Source: Flavobacteriales bacterium | GTDB lineage: Bacteria > Bacteroidota > Bacteroidia > Flavobacteriales_F > PHOS-HE28 | Reading direction: 5' to 3' | Length of the DNA: 64,000 nucleotides | Assembly: GCA_016721005.1 (NCBI GenBank) | Contig: JADKJM010000016.1 | Span: 678,198 to 742,197 of the forward strand | Shown here: piece after piece, positions 53,770 through 64,000 of the stretch | Numbering within the stretch: the first letter of the stretch is position 1 | Layout of the letters: each line of letters opens with the position of its first letter | The notes under the pieces: model-generated | Databases searched by the model: none | What the model was told of the DNA's origin: nothing | The model's input: the letters and a program-made list of their open reading frames with translations, nothing else | Position numbers and translations under genes: made by a program

Positions 53770-54891
53770 ATGACACCAGCCCAACCCCCGCTATGTAAGC
53801 GCTTACCTCGATAAGGCCTTCGGCGCAACGGTACGCGCCAGGGTACACGCCCATTTCCAAGAGACCGGCAAGGCCCAGAAGGCCGACGGTCGGATCGTCC
53901 TCAAAGTGGTGGCGATGCTTGCGCTGTTCCTCGCTCCGCTGATCCTGATCCTTGCAGTACCCATGCCCGGGTGGGCGGCACTCAGCCTAGCCATGGTCAT
54001 GGGTATTGGTATGGCCGGAGTGGGCATGGGTGTGATGCACGACGGGCTGCACGGCGCTATTTCAAAGAAGACCTGGGTGAATGAATGGTTGGGCGGTACC
54101 ATGTACCTGCTTGGCAGCGATGCCTTCACCTGGAAGGTGCAACACAACGGCAAGCACCACACACATACCAATGTGGATGTGATCGATCAGGACATCGACC
54201 CGCCCGCCCTGTTACGCTTCAGTGAACATGCTCCCTTGAAGAAGGTCCACCGGGGCCAACACGTGTTCGCCTTCTTCTTCTATGGCTTGCTCACCTTGGT
54301 GAAGCTCGGCAACGATTTCTTCTCGCTGGCCAAGGTGAAGCGCTCCGGTGACCCACGCTACGGCAATTACAACTATCCGCTCGCCTTTGCCGCCATGGTC
54401 GGTGTGAAGGTGGCACACATCACCCTCTTCATCGTTCTTCCGATCCTCTTCACGCCCTTCGCGTGGTGGCAAGTGCTGATCGGATTCCTGCTGATGCATT
54501 TCACCTGTGGCGTGATCCTCGGTACCGTGTTCCAATTGGCCCACCTGGTGGAAGGTGCACAACAGCCCATCCCGGATGCGAACGGGATCATCGCCACGGA
54601 TTGGGCGGTGCATGAGATCCTGACCACTGCGGATTTCGCACCGCGCAACAAGTTCATCACCTGGTTCACCGGTGGGCTCAACTTCCAGATCGAGCACCAC
54701 TTGTTCCCTTACATCTCACATCTTCACTATCCGGAGATCGCCCCCATCGTGCAGCGAACTGCTGAGGAACACGGGCTCCATTACAACGTGAAACCGACCA
54801 TGCGCAAAGCGATGCGTTCGCATATGCAACGGTCAGGGGACCTCGGGCACATCGGGAAGATCGCATTGCTATCGCACGTTCCTGCGCGTGA
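53770..54891 (+). pseudogene. membrane fatty acid desaturase, frameshifted at both ends
   Basis: Core intact from 53906: histidine boxes HDGLHG, HNGKHHTHTN and QIEHHLFPYISHLHYP, with membrane helices between; an acyl-lipid (front-end/delta) desaturase. The true start is the ATG at 53770 (MTPAQP...): an extra C in a C5 run near 53785 shifts the frame, after which RYVSAYLDKAFGATVRARVH leads into the core. At the 3' end the frame runs open past the expected stop; one further shift near 54850 would end it at 54891. The coordinates of the end are approximate. Confidence 0.8.
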
Positions 54892-54941
54892 ACGCGTGGG
54901 ATCGTGGTCGAAGCACACTTATCTTCGCCGCACACCACTCC

Positions 54942-55599
54942 TATGCATCTCATCGCGAAGGAACCCCCACCCCGCTGCTCACCGTGGCATTCGTCGGTGC
55001 TGCGTTGTTCGCGTCGATCCAATGGCCGGTGCTTCCGCAATGGTTGGTGTTCATTCCTGCCGCAGCGCTGGTCGTGGTATTGGGCACGTGATCCGGTTCT
55101 TCCGGGTCCCGTCCCGAACGGTGACCACTGATGACCAACTTGTTGTTTCTGCGGACGGGAAGGTGGTGGCGATCGAGGAAGTGTTGGAGACGGAGTACTT
55201 CAAGGACAAGCGTATCCAGGTGAGCGTAGTTCATGTCACCGCTGAACGTGCATGTGAACTATTACCCGATCAGCGGAACCACGAGCTACTACAAGTATCA
55301 TCCGGGCAAATACCCTGCGGCGTGGCACCCGAAGAGCAGTACGGAGAATGAACGCAGCACCGTGGTGGTGAAACACGCTGCACATGGCGAGGTCCTTCTC
55401 CGCCGATCGCAGGAGCATTGGCACGCAGGATATGCACTTACAGTCGCGAAGGCGAGCTACGGGTACAAGGCGGGCAGTTCGGGTTCATCAAGTTCGGTTC
55501 GCGCGGATCTTCTATTGCCGCGCAATGCCGTGGTGAAAGTGCAACTCGGCGACAAGGTGCAAGGCTGCGCATCGGGCGATCGCCCAATTCCCCCTATGA
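54942..55599 (+). pseudogene. psd: phosphatidylserine decarboxylase, frameshifted
   Basis: Pieces in three frames: MHLIAKE, LTVAFVGAALFASIQWPVLP, VIRFFRVPSRTVTTDDQLVV, MSPLNVHVNYYPISG, and GFIKFGSR, whose Gly-Ser is the expected self-cleavage site of the short PSD/archaeal-type family. Breaks near 54966 (C5 run), 55090 (lost G in ACGTG) and 55216 (extra G). It makes phosphatidylethanolamine from phosphatidylserine in the inner membrane. The final TGA overlaps the next ATG. Confidence 0.78.
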
Positions 55600-56112
55600 T
55601 GTCCCGTTCCATCAAGACCATCCTGCTCGTGCTCATCGCCGCAATGGCGGCCTATGTTGCGTATAGCAAACTGAAGCCGCCCGGAAACGACAGCTCCGTT
55701 CCATCCTCCGTGGAGGTCATGGACCCCGTACCCGGTCGGCTCGATGGCCTGGGCATCCGGTACGACGGGTATTACCAAGTGGATCGCGATCGATCCTGCA
55801 CCGATCCGGTTCTTCGGTGCAGGCAACGCGGTGCTCATCAATGGGACCAAGGAAATGGAGAAGGAACTACCGGCCTTCCTGATCCCGACGACGAAGGGCA
55901 ATCCGGCCATGGGCCTGTACAACATCCAAGTGAACGCACAGGACGACAGCCTCCATTTCGACACGCACCCGGAGAAAGGCGTGATCAGTTACCGCGGCAA
56001 GGTCATGAGTGCTTCCGTGGTCCACTTCCATCGCCTTAGCCATATCAACGGGAAGGAGTTCGACATGGATTATGTCTTCCACGCGGACAGTACGGTGCTA
56101 TCCCCGCAGTAG
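55596..56112 (+). pseudogene. membrane-anchored protein, function unknown, frameshifted
   Basis: Start MMSRSIKTILLVLIAAMAA gives an N-terminal signal anchor. The frame breaks near 55777, and RFFGAGNAVLINGTKEMEKE onward continues in another frame to SVVHFHRLSHINGKEFDMDY and a stop at 56112. Domain not recognised. Confidence 0.5.
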
Positions 56113-56784
56113 GTCCGGTAGCTCACCACCAGTGCGTAATGCGATACGTGGCCTCGGGTCGGGGTCGGTCTCTGCGGCGTAGTGTACGTGGTCCCAACCC
56201 GCACGACGCGCACCGGCCATGTCGGCATCGGCGTTGTCGCCGATCATCAAGCTATCCGCACCATGGCACCTGAACGGCGCGCGGCCTCCAGAAGATCCGC
56301 TTGTCGGGCTTCGATGCACCCGCCTTCTCACTGACAGGACCACTCGAAGAAGCCGCCGATCCCTGAATTCCTCAGCTTCGCATGGCACTTCATCGAACCC
56401 ATTGGTGATGATGTGCATCTTACGACCCGTGAAGCGAATGCAGGAGATCCATGGCGCCCGGCATGAGCAACGTCTTGCGCGGACAGCTGCCGAGATAGTC
56501 CCTACCCAAGGTCGCGGCGAGTCCATTCTCCTTCACACCGAAACGCGCAAGGTGTTCCGGAATCGAAGCACACGGAGCACTTCTTTCGGCATGCGGCCGT
56601 TGGTGTACTGCCCCCACATAGCGTGGTTGATCTCCTCATAGACCTCGATGAAGGCCTCGGCATCCGGCACACCATCGTCCGCAAGTGCATGAGCTTCGTG
56701 GAGTTCACGCAAGGTGGCGCGGGAGTTCCCGCGGAAATCCCAAAGGGTGTGGTCAAGATCGAAGAAGAGATGTTTGTATGCCAT
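56098..56784 (-). pseudogene. YjjG-like HAD phosphatase, frameshifted
   Basis: Starts MAYKHLFFDLDHTLWDF at 56784, HAD motif I DxDxT. Later pieces in another frame give MHIITNGFDEV (motif II) and SLMIGDNADADMAGARRAGW (motif IV). The middle is broken at least twice. The HAD subgroup that removes phosphate from non-canonical pyrimidine nucleotides (YjjG) has this layout. Confidence 0.72.
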
Positions 56785-57234
56785 CATCGGATGAAGCCCC
56801 ATGCGGTGCTAAGAACGACCGACCATACCACCACCGCGGATACCAGAACGGGTAGGGTACGCCGATCGTGCTTGAAATACTTCGCAGCAAGAACGGCGGT
56901 GATCGGTATGGATAGGATCGGTGGCATCACGGCGAGCCCGAACATCCCATAGGATCGCTTCATGCGAATGATCCACCGGTTCGTTCGCGTGAATACGGAA
57001 CGTGCAGGCAGGCCGCGCGCAAGGCGCTCGGACTTCTCCGCACATAGCGCAACCTGAACCACTCCATCACCCGCTTCCCGAGCAGGAAGAAGATCAAGGT
57101 CCCCCCGCTTCCACCGATGGCCAAGAGGACCATGGTCTGAGGTAGCCGTGGCTTGAATCCAAGGGAGACCGGCGCTGCGAACACGAACTGATCACGCTCA
57201 CGAAGAGGACGCTGATAGCACCTACGGCGTTCAT
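56784..57234 (-). pseudogene. small multi-helix membrane protein, frameshifted
   Basis: Begins MNAVGAISVLFVSVIS; hydrophobic helices MVLLAIGGSGGTLIFFLL and YGMFGLAVMPPILSIPITA and a C-terminal VLVSAVVVWSVVLSTAWGF. At least two frame changes. Resembles small putative multidrug-export/SNARE-like membrane proteins, but no motif is decisive. The stop overlaps the HAD start by one base. Confidence 0.5.
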
Positions 57235-57240
57235 CGCCGA

Positions 57241-57884
57241 TCAGAGCCCGCTGCTGCCGTAGGCCAGATCCCCGGCATCGCCAAGGCCGAACGATGTAGG
57301 CCTGGCGGTCATCTCCTCATCGACCCGCACCGATCCAGAAACGTGTTCCTGCTGGCATGCAACTGCGCGTATTCCAAACCTCCTTGCTGGCAATGGCCGC
57401 AGCGACATGCACGGCTTTCGGATTCCCAAGCGCAACAGTGCTTTTGTACACGAGTACCATGCTCTGTCCTACCAGCATGATCACGTATCACCAGCACACC
57501 GATCATGCAAGGAGGGGCTGCTCAGGTACTCCACTTCAATATCGAACCTCGTCCTCTCCTTCTGATGCTTGCGGTAGGCGCTGATGAATGCGCTGTCCGC
57601 ACGATCGAAATAGTTCAACATCCCTGGATGCATCGGCAGAGACCGGCTCCCGCATCGCACGCCAGCACCGGTTGCTCCTTCCGTTCTCCACTTGCGCACT
57701 TCCCAGCGGGGCGATCACCTCACGCTCCTCGTACCCAAGGTGCGACTCAATTCAAGCGCCACTACTCGCCTACCGTTCGAGGTTCCTACGGAAACGAAGG
57801 TGATCCTTCGGGATTCCACATCGCGCAGCTCGGCAATGAATTGCCCTACCACACTTTGTTGCTTCACCAGTTCTTCACCATCAT
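57241..57884 (-). pseudogene. upp: uracil phosphoribosyltransferase, frameshifted
   Basis: Identified from pieces across frames: MPAGLPMHPG-like MHPGMLNYFDRADSAFIS, YRKHQKERTRFDIEVEYLSS, MLVGQSMVLVYKS (PRPP-loop counterpart of DPMLATGxSM), GLEYAQLH, and the invariant ending GLGDAGDLAYGSS. More than five indels in ~640 bp. It converts uracil and PRPP to UMP in pyrimidine salvage. A conserved housekeeping gene this shredded is the best argument that the sequence, not the genome, is at fault. Confidence 0.82.
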
Positions 57885-57885
57885 C

Positions 57886-58544
57886 CTATCGCTTCAACCA
57901 CCGCAGTGGGGCCGGAAGGGGGTTCCGCACCATATGCAATATACCTGAGGCCGTGCGCCGAAGCCAGCGCGGAACCGCTCGACGGACAGTGCACGATCCC
58001 GTGAAGTCCAGCAGCGTATCCGATCCGGCATGCGATGCGATCCACAAACGACCGACGCATCCGGAATATGGCCTTGGCTTCAAGCCCGGCAGGTGTATTG
58101 GCTCGATTTGAGCATGATGGAACGATGCCTTCCCACGTGGCGAAACACACTGCTCCGAGAATGGCGATCCATCGTCGATCGACACAATGCGACATCGATC
58201 GCGCTGGGATCCTCTTCCACGGCCCGCCGGAGTGCCACCGGATCCGACGGGTTTTTCGCGCCATAGCGTGAACCCGTGGTGCGTGCGAACAGCCTGAAGA
58301 ACTCCGCAGCCGTTACCGCCACCGATCTCGCCACCGATCCGAGGGAGCGGATGTTCCGTCGGTGACTCCTGGAATACGCTTCGCGCAATTCTTCGATGGA
58401 AGCATTCACCGACAGGACCTGGTCTGTGCGTTCCGTAACGGAGACGCCATCCTTCACCAACGATCGCATGGACTCGTTCAGGCAGATGTCCCGGTAACGG
58501 AATCGGGATGGAATGGCTGCGAGAAATTCATCGGTGCGATCCAT
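57886..58544 (-). pseudogene. FemAB/GNAT-like protein, N-terminus missing
   Basis: MDRTDEFLAAIPSRFRYRDI, CLNES, LSVNASIEELREAYSRSHRR and NIRSLGSVARS match the middle of a Bacteroidota FemAB/GNAT-like family; GSDTLLDFTGS and LPAPLRWLKR at the end match its C-terminus. About 90 residues normally found before FLAAIPxxFRYxDI are absent: the preceding bases encode the deacetylase C-terminus. Several frame changes follow. Confidence 0.62.
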
Positions 58545-59792
58545 CGACCTACTCGCCAGAAAGCCTCGTGCCAAAGTCTGGTGAAGGTTCCGCCGATGCG
58601 CTTGAGGCGCATCCACGGCGGCGCGCACTTCGATCGCTTCCTCCGGTGAAAGACCGAGCCTGTGACAAAGGGTGTTGTCCATGACCGTGAACGGACGGAT
58701 CATCAGTTCCGGTTGCGCGCTCCGGCTTTGCATCGCACCACGGGTACGCCGGCGTACACGTTCCGCAACGGAAACCGATCCTATCGTGGATCCTCATGCT
58801 GTGCTCTTCGCGAAGCCGAGTCTTCCATTTCGCGGAAGGTACCGGACAAACTCTCAGGCGAAGAAAATGCTGGCGACTCAAAGCCATCGGCTCCTGGGCT
58901 GATGTCCTGCAAAGCGCGCATCTCATTTGCTGCGAGTCCGGGTCGATCGCTCGTGTGGTATGATGGATGGATCCCGATCTCCGCAGGACCTGTACGACCG
59001 CAACGCGGATGCATATGGGATCATCAACAGGAACCGCATGGTCCCATTCGCCGCGAGGCCGAGAGCACGAAGTACTCGCGACGATCTGGAATACGTGTTG
59101 AATACCGAGCGGACTTCTTCATCCAAGAGGAAGGATCGCGGGAACGACCGGTCGGTATTACGCGGAGCCGTTCACGCAACATCAACCCGATTGCCACGAA
59201 GTACATCGCGTAGTGTGGAGCCCATGTTCCTGCAGCGGTCGGCCGAGTAGCAGGTGAAACCATTGTCGAGATCCACTGTCGCGACCGCCGATACGCGCGA
59301 ACGTATGGATCGAAAGTGGATCAAAACGCGTCCACGCTTCCTTGGAGTTCAAGCGCCCACTCATCAACAACAGGCCTCTGTAGGTATCCGTGCCGGGAAG
59401 CGTGCAGTAACCGGTCAGCGGTCTACCATGCACATCGGATGGCAGTCCACTCCCATTCTCATAGCGCGAAAGCAGATAGAAGGTCGCGGCGAACACATCG
59501 AACGGAAGATCACCTTCCGCAGTCGGGAATAGCACCGGATCTCGTTCATCGATCCAGTCGGCGGTTCGAACGGACTCGGCGCCATCGCCTTCAACCAACC
59601 GGATGAGTGGATATTCAGCACACCGGGCACCGCACGCATCTCCGTAATGGAGTTTGGCACCGTCGGCAGCTTGATCAGCTCATCCTCGGTGGGAAACCAA
59701 GCGCCAGCGCAGCCAAGCAAATTGTTCAATACCCAACGCACGGCCTGTTCAGCTCTTGGGTCGGTCGCGAGCAGTACGGAGATCTGGGTCAC
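58545..59792 (-). pseudogene. polysaccharide deacetylase family protein, frameshifted
   Basis: Start MTQISVLLATDPRAEQAVRW at 59792. Conserved pieces: GDLPFDVFAATFYLLSRYE, DVHGRPLTGYCTLP, IHPSYHTSDRPGLAANEMRA, SRQHFLRLRVP, RIGFRCGTCTPAYPW, LMIRPFTVMDNTL and, out of frame, FTRLWHEAFW at the end. This is the long Bacteroidota deacetylase type with an N-terminal domain. It probably modifies cell-envelope polysaccharide. At least six frame changes. The 3' border with the next gene is blurred. Confidence 0.72.
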
Positions 59793-59837
59793 GGAAATGG
59801 AACGCTGGAAAGGTAACGGGCGTACTTCGGCACCGCC

Positions 59838-60960
59838 TCAAGCGAACGCCTTCTCCAGTTCCTTAATGATCATGCCCGCCGCGTATTCATCACCATACAG
59901 GTCCCCGCACGTCGGCTTGCCGTGCGTCATGAAACCGGCGACGGCTTCCTCGATCCTCTTTAATCGGCATCCACGAGAACCGCTTGACCGTGCGCACCAG
60001 TTCAACCCATTCCGTTTCCGCACGAAGCATCACACAGGGTTTGCTGAAGAAGAAGGCCCTTCTGAGATCGACACCCCGGAATCGGGTGATGACCAACCGC
60101 GCGTTGGGCCCCAGTGCGATCATATCCAACAATCCCACTGGTATCAGGACGAGGTCCTTCGCGGCCGTTGCCAGTTCCGGTGAACGCATCGCACGATCCT
60201 GCGTTCGTGGATGCAATGGGGAGCACCACGGGAAGGTCATGCGCCGAGGCCACTTCCGCTAATCCGGTGACGACGCCTTGAGTCGATCCGCATCGTCCGT
60301 GTTGTTCTCCCGACATCACATGGGCAACACGAATTTCTCAGCGACCAATCCGTGCGTTTTCAATATCACCGAACGCTCGGCGGCAAGAGCGGAGCAGACG
60401 AACTGTTGTCATACATCACGTCGCCGCTTCGGCGATCACATGCGGTGAATCCATCGTCGCCCGCCCTTTGCTCTTGGCCTGAATCCTCGCGCCTCAGGTT
60501 GTCCACGGCAATTCATCGTCGAGGTGAACGACCAGGTGGGGTAAGGTCACACACTGCATCCGGTCAATCTCCTCCGCATGGATTTGTTGAAGGAACGAAG
60601 GCAATTTCGATGTGGGCTGCGGCATCCGAAGCTTCGCAGTGGCCATCGCGGCAGCGAGGGTGCTGTTCGTATCGCCAGGAGCACGACATCCGGCTTGGCC
60701 TCCACCAGCACTTTTTCATCGCGGACAACATGCTCGCCGTTTGATGCTAAATGTTCGGTCGTCAACGCCCGATCCCATTGCGGTTCCGGGATACCCAGTT
60801 CGAAGAATACGCGGCTCATGCGCTCGTCGTAGCGCTGCCCCGTGTGCAACACCGAATGCACCATCATTCGACCTGATCGTCTCGATCGCCCGACCGATGG
60901 CCGCGGTTTTGACGAATTGCGGTCTCGCCCAACCACACCGATCACATTCAACTTCGCCAT
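59838..60960 (-). pseudogene. wecB: UDP-N-acetylglucosamine 2-epimerase (non-hydrolysing), frameshifted
   Basis: Begins MAKLNVIGVVGRDRN (expected GARPQ) at 60960. Then HSVLHTGQRYDERMSRVFFE and ELGIPEPQWDRALTTEHLAS, KPDVVL, later LLDMIALGPNARLVITRFRG, AFFFSKPCVMLRAETEWVEL, and an end at KELEKAFA. It makes UDP-ManNAc from UDP-GlcNAc. It starts 4 nt after the radC stop. Multiple indels. Confidence 0.82.
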
Positions 60961-60964
60961 CACA

Positions 60965-61641
60965 TCATCCCATTATCCGCGAAACTGTAATACCTCCACC
61001 GGCGATTATGGGCTTATCCTGAACCGTGATGTCCAGCAGCCGAGCCGTCCACGAGTTTGCGTGTCAACTTGATGTCCTCCTCACTGCGTCGCAGTTGTCC
61101 GCTGGGGTGATTGATGGCAGAGCACGATACACGAAGCTCGAACATCCAGTGCAAGCTTGAAGACGATCTTTCATCGGCCACCGTCCCACGCAGGCCGCCC
61201 TGGCTCACCGGCGTGCGCGCTCATCAATCGGTCGCTGCCACATCCAAGAACAAGAGCCGCCAGAACTTCCTCGTGCGGAAGATCGGCCAACTTCGCGCAT
61301 CCGGTAATGAGCGCATCGCACTTGTGGTCACGCTTGGTCGCTCCGGCCTATCCGTGGTCTGGGTGCTGTCGGCGACCAAGTTCCAACGCCGCCAGGGATG
61401 GACATCGCTTTCGCCTCGCCCATGCCCTTGTGTCTCATGAGGATCCGCACGCTCAGACCCGCCAACCGGTGGGTCATTTATCCTGTACTTGCGTGACCTT
61501 CTGAGGCAGTCCAACAGCGTTTCTTGCGCTGAACTCGCGATTTCAACTGGTGACCGCCATCGTCCACGTCGGAGAGTGACCTTGCTCCAGTTCCTCCATG
61601 AGTCCCCGGGTCGGTCTCCTGGCCTAATCTTCGATCCGCAT
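60965..61641 (-). pseudogene. radC: RadC-family JAB-domain protein, frameshifted
   Basis: Pieces: MRIED at the start, MRHKGMGEAKAMSI, ARSWPIFRTRKFWRLLFLD, SQGGLRGTVADE, the JAB signature NHPSGQLRRSEEDIKLTRKL (second His and context), and DITVQDKPIIAGGG (expected DHLIIAGG). The first His motif is blurred by an indel. RadC function is unsettled. Lies between polysaccharide genes on the same strand. Confidence 0.75.
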
Positions 61642-62096
61642 GCTGCTCCGCCGTTCCTGGCCCATGGAGTTGGGTGATTGCATCAAACAGGTCCTCAATG
61701 AGGACTCATCCAAGATAGGTTCAATGGCCTACTTCAATCCGTCTACGTGCTTCTTCACGGAGGATTTCAGGCTGGCTGCTTTGTTCTTTGTGGATGATGT
61801 TTGCGCTTGGCGAGCTTATCCAACATCGCGGTCACCTCGGGAAGGAGCTTTCAGCTTCCTTCTTGTCCGCGTAAAGCGAATGTCACGCACCGCGTTACGG
61901 CCGCGGTCTTGTTCTGTAACGATTGCGGTCGTTGCGGGTCTCTGTCTGGATGGGACCTGCCTAGTGCGGACTCATGGCTGGCCATTGCTTGAGTGTTCCT
62001 TTTCCGGAAGGGGGCGCAACAGTAAAGGCGGGATGTGGGTTCAAGCCAAGGGCTGAAAGCAATAGACCTCGAGGCCGGTCCGGCCAACGGGTGCCT
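61642..62096. other. unresolved, probably coding stretch
   Basis: 455 bp between radC and the sugar transferase on the same strand. Minus-strand fragments such as LIEDLFDAITQL, SQPEILREEARRRIEVG and AMLDKLAKRKHHP look protein-like but lie in different frames and could not be joined or named. Confidence 0.35.
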
Positions 62097-63354
62097 TCAG
62101 TAGGGCGTTCGTCCTTACCGAACATATTGGTCTCGGTCTTCACCAGCCGCATCCTGAGATCCAAGGGGGTTAGGACCAGTTCTCCAACATACCAGACATC
62201 CAGTTCCAATTCTGCGCTCCATCATAATTCCGGCGTCCGGGTTTCGCCACTCATCCTGAATTCATCGTGCCCAGCCGGGCGATCCTGGACGAACGAAGCG
62301 GCGCACCACGTACTTTGACGATGATGTCCCGGTACTGGTCATTCAAACGCAACGGATGAGGCCGGGGACCTACGGCGACCATTTGACCGGATAGTACATT
62401 GAGGAATTAGCAGTTCGTCCAGGTTGTTTTGCGAAGGAACCGGCTGACGGAACGGTTTCCACGCGGGTCGCCCTGGTGGTTTCGCTTCACGTCCGCTTCA
62501 ACATTCATGCGCATGCGCTGGAACTTCCAGCAGACGAACGCCTTGTTGTCGCGGCTCAGGATTAGTCTGTTTGAAGAAGACCGGACCCTCGCTGGACAGC
62601 TTGATGAACAACGCCAGAAGGGGGAAAGTGCCAAGTGAACACCAATGCGATGACACGGGATCGAGAAGACGATATCGAAAGCACGCCTGACCCCGCGGTC
62701 GATCCCTTGGTCCATCGGCTCCTTTGCGCAGCTTGCTCACGGGCACTGCCCAGTGGAATTCGAGCTCGGAGACCTTGACCACTGGAATGAAGTCTCCCCG
62801 CTCGGGACGATCCGGAACCGATGGTGTTCCTGTCAGTAGGATTTCAACAGGTCCGTCACGTCCTTGTTTCCGTGTGCCCGGTAGGCGCAAGTACACACGA
62901 TACATCGAATCCTGTTCTGAATCACGCATGCCTTCACGGACTCACATCGCCCACGGCGCGAGCCGAGCAAACCCGTTGATGGGTTCATCATTGAAGATGC
63001 CGGGGAACCGATATCCTCGCACTGCTCGATCCTCACAATACCGGAGAGATTTCTTCGCCGCGGGCCATCACCCACGACTCACCGATCCTTCACCGAGGTG
63101 AGGATCCAACGTGAAACACCCCGTTCAGGCCGGTCGGACGTTCTGAAGGACAATGGCTGAAACGCGACAACGCGCTCAGGTCCTGACCCGGTTTGGGTCC
63201 GTCGACGGAACGTCCAGTACCATCCCCTCCGCTCGTTCCTCTTGTCCGTTCCATCTGTTTGCGTGCCCTCTTGCCGGAACCAAGGCTGGTGAGCGAGGGC
63301 AAACTTTAGGCTCGGACTGAGGTCTCTATCAAGTTGGTCGAAGAAAATCAACAT
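62097..63354 (-). pseudogene. polyprenyl glycosylphosphotransferase (bacterial sugar transferase), frameshifted
   Basis: C-terminal catalytic pieces: RAFDIVFSIP, LLALFIKLSSEGPVFFKQTN, VCWKFQRMRMNVEADVK, GRFLRKT, VGPRPHPLRLNDQYRDI and LDVWYVGELVLTPLDLRM (expected LDLWYVENWSLxLDLxI). N-terminal CoA-binding-like region: VVGDGPAAK, SLRYCEDRAVRGYRFPGIFN across frames. It starts polysaccharide assembly by moving a sugar phosphate onto undecaprenyl phosphate. The start at 63354 is a guess; the first ~90 codons are unassigned. Confidence 0.72.
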
Positions 63355-63399
63355 TTCGTCGAGGTATTCAATGGTTCGAGGATTTGTATGTGGTGGTTT

Positions 63400-64000
63400 T
63401 CAGGCTGACCTCTGCAGTTCGTGCATCCTGGCTTCGACAATGTTCCGGTTGTCGACTGAACAGGCGGCTACGGCCGAACTCTTCATCACCATGTAAAGGG
63501 GAAGATAGAATTCGTCACCAAGTAACGCTTCCACAACCTTTTGGTTCCAGCCCTAACCGGAACAGCCACTCCAATGCAAGTCTTCGCATCCAAGCGGGCG
63601 CCCTGTGCTCTACAGCTTGCTGTAGAGAAGGAACGCCCCTCCAAGCCCCATCATCACTCCATTCACTGTCCTTTCATGAGAGTGCCATCCAGCGTTCCCT
63701 GCTTCGGGCATCCCAGAGACCATGACGATATCCGCCCGTGCGTCGTCGATCCGTTGCGCTTCCGCAGAAAGATCCATGGCTGCTTCCAGAGGTCCGAAAG
63801 GCGGAGCATGTGCGCCAGCGATCACCAGTGTTGGATGCTCCTTCGCCGCGCGTTCTTCGACGACGTTGTTTGCGGAGTCCTTCCCCGCCGTAGAGGAAAA
63901 CGCGAAGTTCATCCGTTGCTGCTGCGCGTTCGGGCGATAAGTGGCACAGAGGTCATTCTTATTAGCGCTCCTTGACCTGCGGCCAGGAACAGGTTCATGG
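63400..64000 (-). pseudogene. WecG/TagA/CpsF-family glycosyltransferase, frameshifted, partial
   Basis: Runs off the right edge. Pieces: VEERAAKEHPTLVIAGAHAP followed by PFGP, IDDARADIVMVSGMP (expected VSLGxPKQE), VMMGLGGAF, and the C-terminal LALEWLFRLGLEPKRLWKRY. The family transfers N-acetylmannosamine (or its uronic acid) to lipid-linked GlcNAc, which fits the wecB gene 3 kb away. Stop at 63400. Confidence 0.7.

Noticed and set aside
55233..56039. 268-codon plus-strand frame after the desaturase as a new gene
   Set aside because: It is a chimera of psd and the next gene in shifted frames; each piece has its own homology.
1..64000. tRNA or rRNA genes
   Set aside because: No cloverleaf with a CCA-ready acceptor or rRNA core sequence was recognised by eye; a covariance search would be needed to exclude a tRNA fully.

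Overview
The window reads as a chromosomal segment of a moderately high-GC Bacteroidota (Flavobacteriales-like) bacterium. Evidence: at least six secreted proteins end in type IX secretion (T9SS) type A sorting domains with an FPNP-like motif, a giant propeller/Y_Y_Y sensor kinase is present, promoters include TAnnTTTG-type -7 boxes, and the topoisomerase IV genes are of the Bacteroidota type. Genes are packed and many neighbours overlap by the 4-nt ATGA signature of translational coupling.

Layout. 0.1-2.4 kb (+): GNAT-fold protein and YdjM-like membrane hydrolase. 2.4-8.7 kb (-): arylsulfotransferase, CotH and propeller genes, all with T9SS tails, then LysE exporter and DUF1761 genes. 8.9-11.2 kb (+): feoA-feoB-cysteine-rich FeoB partner. 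11.3-17.3 kb (+): MarR regulator with a complete RND tripartite pump. 17.3-18.2 kb: four tandem copies of a ~209-bp repeat. 18.2-23.5 kb (-): SRPBCC protein and a TetR-TolC-EmrA-EmrB efflux operon with a clear TetR operator. 23.7-28.6 kb: secreted serine hydrolase, secreted T9SS protein, FN3 protein, a phase-locked 21-bp minisatellite and a W/H/C-rich orphan protein. 28.8-33.3 kb (+): type II restriction-modification locus in which a C5 methyltransferase carries an N-terminus like a tyrosine-recombinase arm-binding domain, and the MvaI/BcnI-type endonuclease is split by an IS630-family element; deleting the element and one TA restores the frame exactly. 33.4-42.2 kb: lipoproteins, S9 peptidase, outer-membrane proteins, Hsp20, OmpA, and a remnant of a nucleotide cyclase. 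42.5-47 kb (-): NarL-type response regulator and propeller histidine kinase, separated by a GxxExxY nuclease-fold gene bracketed by inverted and tandem repeats. 47-53 kb (-): parE, two uncharacterised genes, parC and perhaps a small secreted protein in one overlapping operon. 53.3 kb (-): cold-shock protein.

From about 53.8 kb to the end no gene is intact, yet reading across frames recovers conserved genes in ordinary order: fatty acid desaturase, phosphatidylserine decarboxylase and a membrane-anchored protein (+); then on the minus strand HAD phosphatase, small membrane protein, upp, a FemAB/GNAT-like protein, polysaccharide deacetylase, UDP-GlcNAc 2-epimerase, radC, polyprenyl-phosphate sugar transferase and a WecG/TagA glycosyltransferase running off the edge. 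Many breaks look like 1-2 nt changes, some in homopolymers, so the zone looks more like poor consensus at a contig end than decay. The set is an envelope polysaccharide locus (WecB, WecG, sugar transferase, deacetylase).

The points most worth follow-up are the recombinase-arm/methyltransferase fusion with its IS-killed endonuclease, the repeat-bracketed GxxExxY gene, and the two unknown genes locked between parE and parC.
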